A stretch of 64,000 nucleotides of DNA from Paramacrobiotus metropolitanus (Eukaryota > Tardigrada > Eutardigrada > Parachela > Macrobiotidae), in NCBI RefSeq assembly GCF_019649055.1, contig NW_026570222.1, positions 3,410,001 through 3,474,000 on the forward strand, read 5' to 3'. The number at the start of each line of letters is the position of its first letter. Position 1 is the stretch's first letter. Below are positions 1-11,732 of the stretch, in pieces. Below the pieces are notes generated by a model. It ran no database searches. It was given only the letters and a program-made list of their open reading frames with translations, and was not told the origin of the DNA. The translations under genes were made by a program, and so were the position numbers.

Positions 1-422
1 TTCTGAAAGCAGATTGCTGCTAATTGCAGTTAACTGGTTTAACTTTTAAGAATTTATTACTGTCCGATTTGATCACATACTTATTATTAACTTATATTTA
101 ATAATTTTGCGATTCTTGGTTCAGTCGTTCAATTCACGTTGAGACATAGTGGATTTTTGATTGGCAAAATTGACCGTTTATTTTGGAGCTAAAATTATAG
201 GGCTCATTTCGTTTGCTCACAAAACTAAAAGCATAGTATACCAGTGATACCACCGTGCAGTACTGGACGTTGTGTTTGTACTTGGTCTGATTTTGTAGCT
301 CCAGCAGCGAAGTTTCAGTCCGTCATGAGCGAGGCCGACAGTTGTTTGCTGCGCACGCCCGGGCGCGTCGTGATGCACAACAACAACAATCCGCTAGCTT
401 CTCAGCAGCTTCAGCCTGGGAC
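1..422. other. 5' flank of the repeat-protein gene
   Basis: No gene is supported here. The reading frame of the downstream gene is open back to about 291, but its first in-frame ATG is at 423. A separate ATG at 325 opens a short out-of-frame peptide that overlaps the start; it could be an upstream ORF or the sign of an unresolved 5' exon. No clear TATA box was seen. Confidence 0.4.
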
Positions 423-2985
423 ATGCGTTTACAGTCTCCGTCTCCTCGCGATCATTCTGGATCATGCAGTTTAATTCTGGAGTCGCCGGCCCGTGAGATG
501 TGCACTCCGATACCTGATGACGAAGAGCCGTTGCATGTGTCTTCCCCGTGCATTGGTGCTGAAATGGATGATGCATCTATCGCTACAGGGCGTGCCGATG
601 GGGATGATGTTGATCTCAACAAAGAATCTATCGCTGGTGTAATGGACAAGGGGCGGCTGTCTTCACGCAGTAGTTCTGCATCGTGGAATATGAATTTGTC
701 CTCTCCGATCAGTAACGTGCGCAGGTCGAAACCGCTGGAAAAACCGATACGCTTATCTACTCCGTACGTTGATGCTGGGATAAATAATATGGATAGTGGT
801 GCAAAACGTGTGAAAAAGAACAACTGCTCTACCGTGGATGAAGAATCTGTCATCATGGCACTGGACAGTGATCTGCCGTCCTTGTCCGATCGTTCCGCGT
901 CGTTGAGTATAGGTCTCGCGTCGCCGTCCAGTGAAAACCGCACGTCGATACTGAACGAAGCACCGTTGCCGATATCTTCCCCGTTCGGTGATGCTAGAAT
1001 AAATAATCCGCGTAGTAGTTCGAAATGTACCGAAGAGGATGAGGTTAGCGACGACGAAGAACCTGCCGCTGGCGAGAAAATATTGCCATCCGCGCCCGAT
1101 GATTCTGGGTCATCGAGTATTAATCTGTCATCCCCGACTGGCGGAGCGCAGACGTTGACGCCGGATGGACGAGCGGTACAGGTATCTTCCCCGTTGGTTA
1201 GTGCTAAAAAGAATAATGTGGACAGCGGTTCAAAATATGCCGAGGATGGAGAATCTGCCATTGATGTGTTGGAAAATGTGTCACCGTCCTCGTCTGATCA
1301 TTCTGCTTCGTCCAATATAAGTCTGGCGTCGCCGGCCAATGGAAAACCGTCGCCGGCCAGTGGGAAGGCGTCACCCGCCAGTAGAAAGCCATCACTTGCC
1401 AGTGGAAAGCCTTCACCATCCGGTGGAAAGCCATCACTTGCCAGTGGAAAGCCTTCACCAGCCAGTAGAAAGCCATCACTTGCCAGTGGAAAGCCTTCAC
1501 CATCCGGTGGAAAGCCGTCACTTGCCAGTGGAAAGCCTTCACCATCCGGTGGAAAGCCATCACTTGCCAGTGGAAAGCCTTCACCCGCCAGTAGAAAGCC
1601 ATCATTTGCCAGTGGAAAGCCATCACCCGCCTGCGCAAAGCCGGCGCCGGCCAGTGAGAAGTCTGCACCAGCCAGTAGAAAGTCGTCACTGGTCAGTGGA
1701 AGCTCTGGAAAGCAGTCACTGGCCAGAGGAAAGCCGTCGCCGGCCACGGGAAAGCTCGCGTTTATACCGAATGAAATACCGTGGCAGATATCGTCCCGGC
1801 TTATTGATGCTGAAATGGAAGATGTGGGTAGCGAATCCCATTGCACCGAGGAGGATAATGTTTCGAGCGAAGATGAAGAATCTGCCGGTGGTGCACTGGA
1901 CAATGTGACGCCGTCCGGAGGAAAGCACTCGTTGTTAGCGGCGCAGTTGTCTTCCCCATTCGTTGATGTTGAAATGGAACATGTGAATAGCGGTTCAAAA
2001 TACGCCGAGGAGGATGACGGCCTCAGTGAGGATGACGACTCTACCAATGGTATATTGGACAGTGTGCCACCGTCTTCGTCCGACGATTCTACGTCGTCCA
2101 GCATGAATGCGGTGCTGACAGCCAGTGGGAAGCGCACCTCATTATCGGAGGAAGTTCCGGCGCCATTGTCTTCCCCTTATATTGGTGCAATAGATGGAAC
2201 GGATATCGGTGTGAAATATGCCGCAGAGAATAGTGTTTTTAGCGAGGATCAAGAATCTGTCCTGGGTGCACTGGATAGGCTGCCACTACCACCGTTATGG
2301 TTCTGCAACGTTCCGTTGTTTGTCTGCTTGGTAAAACGTCGCCTGAATGATGAAAAGCTGGCACTGGAAGGGTTTACCAAGATCATCTACGAGTAAGAAT
2401 ACGTTTCGTTGTGTTGGTGTTTTTATTTTGTGGCTTCTCCATTTTCGACCTATTTATAGATGTGCATCACGAGTAATTTTCCCCAGTGCAATGGAGGTTG
2501 AGGAAAATGAACGATTTCTGCATAAATGTTCCGGTTATAAACCCGCAGACTTGTACAACATGTGCGCAAGGTCCGATTCCTGTTGTCAATGGTTTTGTTT
2601 TCTTTGTTGTTAACACAGGACTAGGTGTTAGCACAAGACTAGTCATTTAAATAGGGGTTGCACTATCAATAATAACTGCTAAGTCTGCTGCTGCCATTCG
2701 AGTTGCCGTAGTTTCGATTTTGGTTGTATTGTTTTTGAAATCTTAAATTAGGTATGTGTAAGTTGATCCGTCACTTTCTGTTGAAATACAGAGGCGGAAA
2801 ACTTCGGGCATAATGCATAAGCTTGTTTTTGTTGTTGCAGATTTCTTATCAACAAAAATAGCCCGTTGGAGTACTATAAACTTTTGAGCGATATGTGCCC
2901 CTATCCATTGCTTCTTGAGCGTCTGGTGAAAGTTTATCGTGGAGGCAGTAACCGACCAGCAAGCTTGCTCAGCTTTACAGAATAG
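423..2985 (+). CDS. Ser/Pro/Lys-rich tandem-repeat protein, two exons
   Basis: Exons 423-2392 and 2841-2985 encode about 704 residues. The intron runs from GTAAGA to TTGTTGCAG and the phase-2 junction is preserved, ending in TAG. Most of the protein is low-complexity and probably disordered. It shows about seven imperfect acidic, Ser-rich modules of roughly 80-90 residues, each with a SSP turn, a NVDSGSKYAEE-like stretch and a PSSSDxSxSS stretch. In the middle (about 1330-1740) a basic array repeats a 7-residue KPSxASG/KPSPSGG unit more than fifteen times. The last 80 residues differ: they are hydrophobic and predicted helical, spanning exon 1 into exon 2. No signal peptide or known domain is recognised. 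The start at 423 is simply the first in-frame ATG. Alternating acidic and basic arrays suggest a nucleic-acid-binding, scaffold or phosphoprotein role, but that is only a guess. Confidence 0.7.
1333..1740 (+). repeat. 21-bp coding minisatellite (KPSxASG array)
   Basis: A 21-nt unit and 42-nt double unit are repeated head to tail within the first exon of the repeat protein. The unit is a multiple of three without stops in most frames, which is why long reading frames also appear on the other strand and in other frames here. Units differ mostly by single substitutions (SGG/ASR alternation). This is consistent with expansion by unequal exchange or slippage. Confidence 0.85.
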
Positions 2986-3149
2986 AACTAATTCTTTGGG
3001 AAGTTGATCCGGATCGGAGGGTATTGACTTATTGGTCAGTCGGCTTATTTGATTCGTATAAGAAAGTGACAGATCTTTGGTTGGGATAGCCTTTGACGTA
3101 TTTGGGCGATTAAATTTGAACTAGAGTAACTTGGTTGCTTTGCCCCAGT

Positions 3150-4668
3150 TCATTTGGTTTCTGCGTTGTTTGGATTGCTCGTTGTAGTATCCTTTTTCTT
3201 AACGGCTTCGAATTGATAACTTAAAAATTTCGTAGTGTCCCATACGTCTCGCAGTTGCTGGATGTCGGGATCGTTTCCGCCGGTTTCCTTTGATAATTCT
3301 TCCAGCATTTGCTATTATTAAGTTTTAGAGATTGATTGTTCTGTCGCTTCATAAAAATAAATCTTCATTGCAGTAAGACAACGTAAATTGGCTGTACATG
3401 TATAGTTAGTTGTACCGCTTACTTCCAGATCGCCGCTTACGCTGCCCTGCATCGTGTGGCTTGGAGCATTTGGATCATTTCTGAGCTGCAGTATTAACCA
3501 CGCTGTTAAGAGTAAATACTTGGAGTTTTGTGTATTAATTTTCGACAACACCGGCAATAAATTTATTTGTCAGTAAATAAATTGCTGGATCAGTTTCAAA
3601 TTCCGATCGGACAGAAAGCTGCGGCTTGGCTGCAGTGCAATGAAATAAATAAAAATGAAGACTCATACATTTTACAAGATCTACTGTAACGTACTGCTAC
3701 CTTTATTATGGCATAACGAACATTGAACGTTTATTGTTATTTGTTACGTGTTTACTGCGCCTTGGTGCAGGTACCTTACTCCGCAGTTCATCGAAATTTA
3801 TGCCATCAGTGGGTGCCGTATTCAATCCGCCGGAAAGCATTGTTGTATTATGCAGAAACTGGGTGGCTTCTTCAAGTGTTTTCCGAGCTTCGTCAATCTT
3901 AAGCAATTATGTGCGTTTTATTTGTTTGATCAATCGTGGCAGTTAGAAAGTACGAGAAAGTTCGAAACATTTGACCTTTACGCATGTTAGTTATTAAATA
4001 ACTAATGATTGCTTCCAAAACAGAAATTCTCGCTGTAACTCCACGATAAAAGTGATTATTACAGTGCTTTAACAGCTTGTGCAGGTATTTATGAAATTAG
4101 TGCGCGAAGAACTTTATTTGTAGATCTAGTATTCTGTTAACTCATCAGCACCGAATCGTTCAGAAGTTGCAATATAATAGCGCCATAATGTAACTTTAAA
4201 ATATTCCGGTGACACAGCTGGTGCGCTCCTAAAATTGTATTGTGTGAAATGCCTTCTGTGGCCGGTGTGGCAAAGTATGAATCTTCTACTCATTACGTAC
4301 AGTACTCGTAGTCTTCAACCAAATTACGTGGTACCACTGCGTTTAATATTTGAAAATCAGCAAAGTTGAGCAAAACACACCTCACTCCGCACCGAATCCA
4401 AACCCTCCGTTGTGGAAATTTGATGCTGATGTTCGGATTTGTGTGCTTTCGGGACTACAATGTTTTATCATCAAGAGGTTACCAAAATATCACCAGAATC
4501 ATCGGAGACACCGCCAAAACAAATTCTGTAGATATTATGTCAAAAATTTAACATTTGCAAATGTATTTCGCTCACAGTGTCATCACCTCCTAAGCTTGGT
4601 CGACTTTGCCTTTTGTGGGCAGCCGATGTAACATTTGCCTGAGAAGCCTTTTGAGGAGCCTGCTGCAT
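3150..4668 (-). CDS. Unrecognised small helical protein, four exons
   Basis: Reading the minus strand, exons 4576-4668, 3780-3897, 3423-3502 and 3150-3311 join in phase (0, 1, 0) to give 150 residues ending in TGA at 3150. All donors are GT (GTGAGC, GTAAGG, GTAAGC) and all acceptors are AG. The N-terminus is short, basic and polar. Then come charged, probably helical segments (IDEARKTLEEATQFL, then LRTWLILQLRN, then QMLEELSKE), and a hydrophilic Lys/Thr/Asn tail. There is no signal peptide or membrane span, so a small cytosolic or nuclear subunit is likely. I do not recognise the family. The second acceptor (TTGCTTAAG) has a weak pyrimidine tract. The 3' end faces the repeat-protein gene only about 165 bp away. 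Confidence 0.6.
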
Positions 4669-5794
4669 GGTTGCAGTTGCAGTGTTATGTATTCTCAGAA
4701 CAGTTAAGTATACTTAATAAATAACTACCGATCTTATCATTTTGAAACACTCGATTACAGTACGCATCAATAACTGGTCTCTGTATCGCTAATCGGGTGT
4801 TTAACTGGCGCAAATGAAAATTTTCCGAAAAAATATTTTTCCATGACAACAGTATGAGTACAGTACTGTACGTAAGCTTATTGTGGAAAAAACCACTTTT
4901 CAAATCAAATCAAATTATCAAAAATTAGTTACTTAATAAAATAAGTTTAACAATCTCTTGTATTAATAATTCAGTGGCAAGATTATAAACGCCAGTGAAA
5001 GATGTTTAACGTCTGAATTTTTGTTATTGTAAAGTGTAAACACTCATCGTTCAATAGCTTTAATGTGGAATCGCCAGTGGATTATGCTGATTACTTAAGA
5101 AGAATCATGGTTGGACAAACAATCTACAGTTATAGAAAACAATCTTTTGATTCATCTAACAACAAGACTAGCTAGGTACAGATACATACCGCCGGAGTTT
5201 CAAAATAAAATGAATTATTAAAAAAGTAATTACACAAAAGCTTCCCGGCTCGATAACAATTAAGTAAGAACGTCGCGCCAGTCCTGAGATATTATGTAGC
5301 ATATTATCCACTTGAAGAAGCTCATTATGCGCCAATTCTCATACTCGTATTGTTAACATTTTCTGCTCCACTTGATTGCTCCTTCAGGGAATGGCACAAA
5401 CACGTTACAGTAACGTGCAGTCAATAAAATTAGGGGTTTATTACAGCTTGCAGTAAATTAAAGACAGAGGGAAATGGACCGGTCGTACTGGAGCTCAGTT
5501 CAGAAAACGGATCTTATTGGACGAAAGAAAACAAAGCGATCTCCGCCTGATAATGAACTCGTACGTTCCCGATATCTTTGGGGAGTGACATAAACGGGTT
5601 TGTGGTGAAGCGAGAAAAATCTACAGCTTGTGCACGTGGTAGCACATAGAATCATCTGCATAATTTCGTTTTGGATGATACCTTGTCAGTTTCGAAAACT
5701 AATAAAGCTGAAAAGGATCTCGTGTATTGTTTCAGTTAGTTGACTACTGAGATACAAATACTTTATTATTCCACACTGCGCGTCAAAAAGCACT
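4669..5794. other. Intergenic spacer between divergent genes
   Basis: This AT-rich spacer lies upstream of both the minus-strand small helical-protein gene and the plus-strand Cys-rich gene, so it should hold both promoters. I found no convincing TATA box, RNA gene or long reading frame. Short GTAC-rich words (AGTACTGTACG near 4860) occur, as they do throughout the window. Confidence 0.35.
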
Positions 5795-7446
5795 ATGCTG
5801 CCATACAGTGTTTTGTTTTTCTGTGCTGGTAAGTAGGTTCATTTGACTGATTTGAGTGATCTTACTAGCGTACTGGAAAGTTGAAACAATAATACGTATT
5901 AGTATCAGAACTTCTTGTAAACTATTTTTAGGCAATTAATGTGTCGTGCGTAATATATAAAAAATTAAATCTGTAGTGTCAAATTATCGATATAATTAGA
6001 TTGTACGTACTTTCACTGAGATCGGAGCTTCATATTAAGGATTCACTGTAAAAGGTCATCAGTTTTTTATGCGTAAATGAACCCGCTTCGCTTTGGAATT
6101 CGCGATAACATTTGCAGGCGCATTCGCGGCCACCACTAACAATATGATCACCAACACCACGAATGAGTTCACAAAGTTTGAGACGAAACAGAACTTCACG
6201 ACAACGCCAACAACGTGGACGACCGTGCCGATCGTGGAATACTTCATGAAGCTAATTCAGGGTCAAGCCATTGGAGCCATGCATTGCAAAACCGACAGAT
6301 GCTGCGGTGATGGACTACGCTGCGACATGCTGCTGCACTTGTGTGTTCCCTTCACTACTCCAGTTTTCCGCGACACCGGTACGTGCACAATAGTGACAAT
6401 ACCTGAGAACAATTGATGAACATTCCGTAATGAATCCGGTTATCGTTACTTTGTGTAGACATTGCTGACCTGTGGTCTTTGATGATTTTTGAGATTATGT
6501 TTTCAAATTAAATATTTACTTTAAATGCCGGCTTTGCGTGGCTTGCATGGAATATACATAAACTGATAAACCTATAAACATTTTAGTTTCAAAATGCAGT
6601 ATTTGGTCCCTTCTGGTTAAAACAATTAGGATTTAGCTATTAAAATTTAATGCGAGTATAATCGTATCTGTACATACGTATTACCAACATCCTCCACAGA
6701 AAAAGCCTGCACAAAGGAAACGGATTGCTCGCCGTTGCACACCTGCATCATGGGCTCATGCCGCTTCTGTGGACCGCGTACCTGCCGCTCTAACATGGAT
6801 TGCTGCTCTGGTGGACCCAGCAATGTGACCTTTGAATGCGTTAACATCAAGAACTACGAAGAGTGGACCATTGCTCGCGATCTCGGCCGTATTACGCCAC
6901 AAATGTTCGAGCACATGAAGCCGCACAAACTCAGCCACCACGAAGATATCGACTCGGATGAACTGAACTCGATGGGCACCTGGGCGTGGGGCGATTATGT
7001 GATGCACGGAAAGCGATGCTGGGAAAGTAAGTCCGCCATCGCTTTATAGCGCAATAATTATGAATTTCTGTTACTACTTCTATAGCAAAGTTAATGCAGA
7101 CCGTGGTGCGGGCTGAATTTTCATTGTACGTTGGTTTAATGACTGAGTGAGTTCGTTTAACTTCAACTTCGTTATTTATTTCTGCAATATCGTTGACACC
7201 TGACAAATGTCTAACTCTGCAGAAATTGTTATTACAACAGCGTACCTTCGTACCTTCTTTCCAGGATGTATCAAGGACTCTGACTGCGCTCTGGACGGCA
7301 TTCCCGAAAAAATGTGGGCCGATCACTGGGGTTGTTGTAATGGCTTTTGTACCCGCAAGAAATCGTGTATCACCATGCCGGAAAACGTGCGTGGCATGGA
7401 CACTAAACTCATGATGCAGAACCGCTTCCCAAAAACTACTTTCTAA
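5795..7446 (+). CDS. Secreted cysteine-rich protein, four exons
   Basis: Exons 5795-5828, 6118-6378, 6700-7026 and 7265-7446 join in phase to give 267 residues. The first exon encodes a hydrophobic signal peptide (MLPYSVLFFCA), and the signal continues across the first intron. A Thr/Asn-rich mucin-like stretch follows. Then come Cys clusters typical of small disulphide-rich domains: CKTDRCCGDGLRCD around residue 80, CTKETDCSPLHTC and CRSNMDCCSGG around 105-135, and CIKDSDCALDG through CCNGFCTRKKSC near the C-terminus. The CxxDxDCC..G..C..G.C arrangement resembles dickkopf/colipase or WAP-like spacing, but I cannot assign a family. The protein is probably secreted and disulphide-bonded. No catalytic residues are evident. 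Confidence 0.8.
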
Positions 7447-7613
7447 ATCATTGCAGCACTATTGCGCTGTTAGACAGTTGCCGGGTTTGGCATTGTAATT
7501 AATTTTGTGCTAGTACTCTTATACTGTTGTTAGTTTGTACAACTGCGTTCCGTTTCCAGTATTACCACAATCATATTCCTTGCAGCAGCTGTAGGATGTC
7601 AGCGTCAGTTGAA

Positions 7614-7619
7614 AATAAA
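7614..7619 (+). promoter_or_regulatory. Poly(A) signal of the Cys-rich gene
   Basis: A canonical AATAAA lies about 170 nt after the stop codon of the secreted Cys-rich gene, before the converging EF-hand gene. Its position and orientation suit 3' end formation. Confidence 0.5.
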
Positions 7620-7935
7620 GCGACAATCGATGCCGCACCGAAACAAATCAAGAAATGACATGCCGGAAAGTAGCAGCATACCTTTTTAGATAATCGTTGA
7701 AAATCCATAAACGCAACTTGTAAGATAAAACAAACCATGAAAACCGAAACATCTTAATCGGACAACTTCCATCATACGTACAATATTACGAGTATTACAT
7801 AATATCCTGTTCAACATGCTGACCACGATTGAGTATACAGCTTTAGCGTTACAACAAAAAACCGTGCAGCAATCCCTATTGTAAAACCAGTGTACTGTGC
7901 TTTGCATTGTAAAAAATTCGTTTGCAAACCGCAGG

Positions 7936-10900
7936 CTACTTCTTGCTGCAGGTTGCAGCGTAGAAATTTTTTATCCCATCTCCACCTAAAACATACGCTT
8001 ATTATTGATCTAGATCTTTTACTGTAATTACACTGGGATGAAGTTTGCCCATGCCAGCAATGCATGACGAAGCGACAACGAAATTCAAATTTGAATGTCT
8101 AACAAACCCATTAGATAATCAATGTAAATGTTCTGCATTTTTTGGGGTTCTTTAATGACTTTATAAAATCGATACCGCATATTTGCACATTTGTTTGCGT
8201 ATGTTTGTTTAGGTTAACTACTCGCCACTGACCTTTCCTTTTGGCCTGGGCAATTGAAGTGATAATCAAGTTCAGTTCTTTTGCATCGATTGACCCGTTG
8301 GCGTCGGTATCGCAGACTTTCATAATCACTTTTTCGAAATCTTTCACGTCCTGAGCAGTGTAATCGCTGTTGGAGGCCGCCAGGATGTCGCGCACGAACG
8401 CCGATAGCTCATTACCTTCTAAAGAGCCATTTACGTCCTGCTGCAATAGTCGGGTTGACCATTACCAAACGGCTTTTTGCACATAAACGTGCAGCGATAT
8501 GCATTGTTATTTTAATCGGGCTCAGCATAATTATTCTTACTTTGTCATATTTTTCCAGTAATGATTGAATGTCTTTCGGCTTCAAGCCCTCAAGAGAAAA
8601 CGCCTGTAATAAATGCTCAATGTCGACTAATGATGTTATTATTGTCATCTAAAACAAGCCTTTTAAGTCGGCAAGTAATACTATAAATAGCGGCTTAAGG
8701 GTTTAACCGTAGTCAAGCTAACATGCTATCTGTACCATAGCACTAATGAAGGCGCATATTAAGATTGTATTGTATATAACAGACCTTCATTTGTGCTATG
8801 TCTGTGCCTATCTATCCTCTATTCAGCTTAACTACGGTTTAACCAGGCCCGTCTTTAGGTTTTTGGGAGGGGGGGGCGCACCATTGTTCTCCTCAAAAAA
8901 GAACAATGGCGCCAGTTGCGCCAGTCGGTTTAACCACACTTAGTTGGACTTTAAACAATACGCAAATTATTGAAAATGGGGATTCTACAGTGGATATGTT
9001 TATCTGGCGTCTGGACGGCGGTGCTTTAAATTTCCGATTGGAACGCAAAATGTAAGCACCAGAACACCACAAAAGTCAGTAGTGCAGTTGCAGTTACAAA
9101 TACTGACACATGAGCACTGACCTTGTCCACAGCCGCCTGAACAAAATTTTCCCTGGAAGGGAGCAGCCTGAAACAATCACACTTCCACACAATCATTTTA
9201 AACATTTAAAATGGTATCCTTTATGCCAGTACAGATAGAGTACCAACTAGGAATTTTTGTTGTCTCCAGATTTTTTTAAGTATTAGTTATTATAATTATT
9301 AAAGCGCTTCTTGGCGTGCATTTTTTCCCTGTCGATTTTTCGGGTACTTTTGTTTGTTCAGATGTTTATAATTTGTCTACAGAAGCGATAAGTCGAGTAA
9401 CAGGTACTATATCATGGCTGCTTCTTCGTGTCGATACCTTGCTAATTCATTGAGTCCAAGGTTGCCATCTCCATTAACGTCAAAAAAGGGCAGCTGCAAT
9501 AACCAATCACATTTACCAGCAGACGATGCATTCGTACCGCCGCAGACGTCTGCCAGTGCAGCTTATTGTTAAAACTTTTCCTTCAAATGTGACAAAAAAT
9601 TCCTTAATGTGTGAGTATGAATGGAAACATTTTACTGATGGTCGACTCCGACTGGACCATTCCTTTCAGCAAACAAACATTCATGTGCTAATGTCAATTG
9701 TACTAATATTGCAATGATACCGGTTTTTACGGTCGTATTAGTACATTAAAATTAAAAACAAACGGCAAAACTTAAACATTAAACGAATTACTGTGTTTTG
9801 CCGAACACCGTTTTTAACTTACGAATGCCTCTGCGTATTCACGAGCCTTGGAGCAATCAATCTTTTCCGATGGGGAGGCATTATTGCGAAGCATTTCCGC
9901 CAAGAGGAGCTTTAATTTATACATTGCATACATTGTACATCATGAACCGGTAAGAGAGGGTCGCAAGGGAGCAGGAAGTTAACACACAATTCATCATTTA
10001 CCGTGAACTCATTGGCATCTATATAGCCGCTTAAATCCTTGTCGTATTTCTTCCAAATCTGAAATTTCGACATATACTGCGATTTTTGGTTTAAAGTTTA
10101 AACACCAATACAGCTAACATCACATGCATGTCATGTACAAAAAAAGCGAAAATGGTGTAATTTAATTATAGGTGTACAGTACTACAAAAGTTGTTGATTC
10201 TGATCCGCGCTAATTTATACTGCGTTGCTGCAATATCCCTAATTATGCCTTTTTGACGCTTCGTTATGATTTACATTCTGGCTTTTGCCATTCATAATGC
10301 TACAGAATCCTAACGGATAAACAAATATGTACGTTTAGCCTATCGACTACGTACCTCCATAAATTCAACAGCGGTTTTCGTGCGACTTTCGGATCTGAAC
10401 AGGACAAAAATCCCCAATTCAACCGGAAGTAATTTGGCCATCTACAATCAGCATACTGTACAGTATGATTGCGTATGCCTACAGTGCATACTCAGCCAAG
10501 TGTCAGCTGTGCGCGATTAAACAGAAAATCATACAATCGCACGGCACGGCATCTTGGATACAGCGCATGTCGGAACAATGGGAACATATGAAAAATTCAT
10601 AATTGTTTTGAGTACTACATTCTGCTTGACGTAAGAAGTTAATTATCGTAATGCGCACAACATCTCATCAGGGTTAATTTCTTACATATCCCAGTGAGAT
10701 TCGGCCTCCTTCTTCCGCATTGAGCCCTTGCATGTAAACCTTCTTTATTCCTTTTATTTCGTTGTCCTTCATAACCTCCTACAACATTAACCAACCAAGT
10801 TGCTCATGCAGTCGTAGTTTTTGAAACGATTAATAACTGAATACATATACTATACTATACGTAAACATAAAAACTCAACATCTCACAATTCCCGAATTTT

Positions 10901-11472
10901 TATTTGCAGCTTGCAGACAAGTCCACAGGATTTCATAATACGTATGCAAGGGAGTTAGTTATCTTATTAATTTTATAATTTAAGTTTTTGACTACTTTGC
11001 TCGTGCTTTATTCAGCACTAACATTGTCAAATTTACTCTACTCTAGAGGTGTCAAACAGCGCTTGCTACAAAACCATTCTTATAACACTAAACAGAGATT
11101 CCTTACAACATATTTTGCATATGCAGATGTCAGATATTCATCCAAAAAGCTGTCCAGTTCCTGCTCCTCTATGGTCAGATTTCCTGTAAAATACGATAAT
11201 ATAAAATTTGTAAATGCCGAAACCATTATTATCACAATATGCAAAGTGAGAAATGGAATTGTGCAAAACTTTTTATATAATGTAGTAAAACCGTAAAAGT
11301 AAACAGTAAAAAACGGTACTTAGCGCGCACCGTCTTTGTCGTAATGAGACCAAATTTCAAGAAACCGGTCAGCCGACAGCGGGACTTTTTCTAATCCCTT
11401 TTCTCGAAGCTTTTCATCAATGTAATTCCGACGCTGAGTGATATTCATGAAATCCAAATCAGCAATCGACAT
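7936..11472 (-). CDS. Calbindin-32/calretinin-like hexa-EF-hand protein
   Basis: Eleven minus-strand exons (11331-11472, 11107-11183, 10686-10778, 10355-10441, 10002-10058, 9823-9909, 9438-9493, 9122-9167, 8541-8603, 8233-8437, 7936-7985) join in phase to give about 320 residues. Canonical or near-canonical EF loops are DKDGNLTIEEQE, DKDLSGYIDANE, DVNGDGNLGLNE, DKDVNGSLEGNE and DTDANGSIDAKE. A further, degenerate hand surrounds AEEGGRISLGYMAKLLP. The AKLLP and ARLLP..ENF linkers are hallmarks of the calbindin-D28k/calretinin/calbindin-32 family, which buffers cytosolic calcium mainly in neurons and muscle. The loop of EF5 is only correct if the second of two tandem CAG acceptors is used (exon start 8437). 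The last exon is less certain: without it the frame reads on through a GTCAGT donor into non-conserved sequence. There is no signal peptide. Confidence 0.88.
8699..8844. repeat. Imperfect foldback element in an EF-hand-gene intron
   Basis: The two ends are inverted copies: 18 of 20 outer bases pair (GGTTTAACCGTAGT against ACTACGGTTTAACC). An inner block around CATAGCACTAATGAAGG pairs 16 of 17 bases with its mirror near 8784-8800. The arms flank a roughly 30-bp AT-rich centre. It has no coding potential and looks like a decayed MITE. Confidence 0.6.
8835..8936. repeat. Small insertion with hairpin flanked by direct repeats
   Basis: CGGTTTAACCA occurs at 8835-8845 and again at 8926-8936. Between the copies lie a G run and a perfect 10-bp hairpin (CCATTGTTCT at 8881-8890 with AGAACAATGG at 8900-8909). 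This could be a short transposon remnant with a target duplication, nested at the edge of the foldback element. Alternatively, it could be a local duplication. Confidence 0.4.
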
Positions 11473-11730
11473 TTTCCAGCACTTTTACAGTCCCAATAAT
11501 TGATTACCATAAACCAAGGTTAAACAGCGATTCACACGGCATACACGCGCTTAACTGGCAAGACCAAGAATGACTGGGATGCCGTGTAATTATAAGTTAA
11601 AAGTTATCGCACCCTGACAGATTCTCCGGATAATAGATTTCAAAAAAATTCTTGGGTGCGTAAAGTTTGTTCAGAATTGTGGTGTGCGCTGTGCGTTGTG
11701 TAGCTGACTAATCCGTTGGATGCTCAGGGT
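11473..11730. other. Upstream region of the EF-hand gene
   Basis: This is the presumed promoter side of the minus-strand EF-hand gene. No recognisable core promoter motif or coding sequence was seen. Confidence 0.3.
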
Positions 11731-11732
11731 AA

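Noticed and set aside
1333-1740. Regular short repeats resembling a CRISPR array
   Set aside because: Units are contiguous coding repeats without unique spacers, in an intron-bearing eukaryotic gene.
452-2137. Long minus-strand and alternate-frame open frames over the repeat protein
   Set aside because: They arise because the 21-bp coding repeat and Ser-rich codon use lack stops in several frames. The plus-strand frame has the spliced, phase-matched C-terminus.
8111-8232. Read-through of the EF-hand exon past 8233
   Set aside because: The added residues are not family-like, and a GTCAGT donor with an in-phase terminal exon is available.
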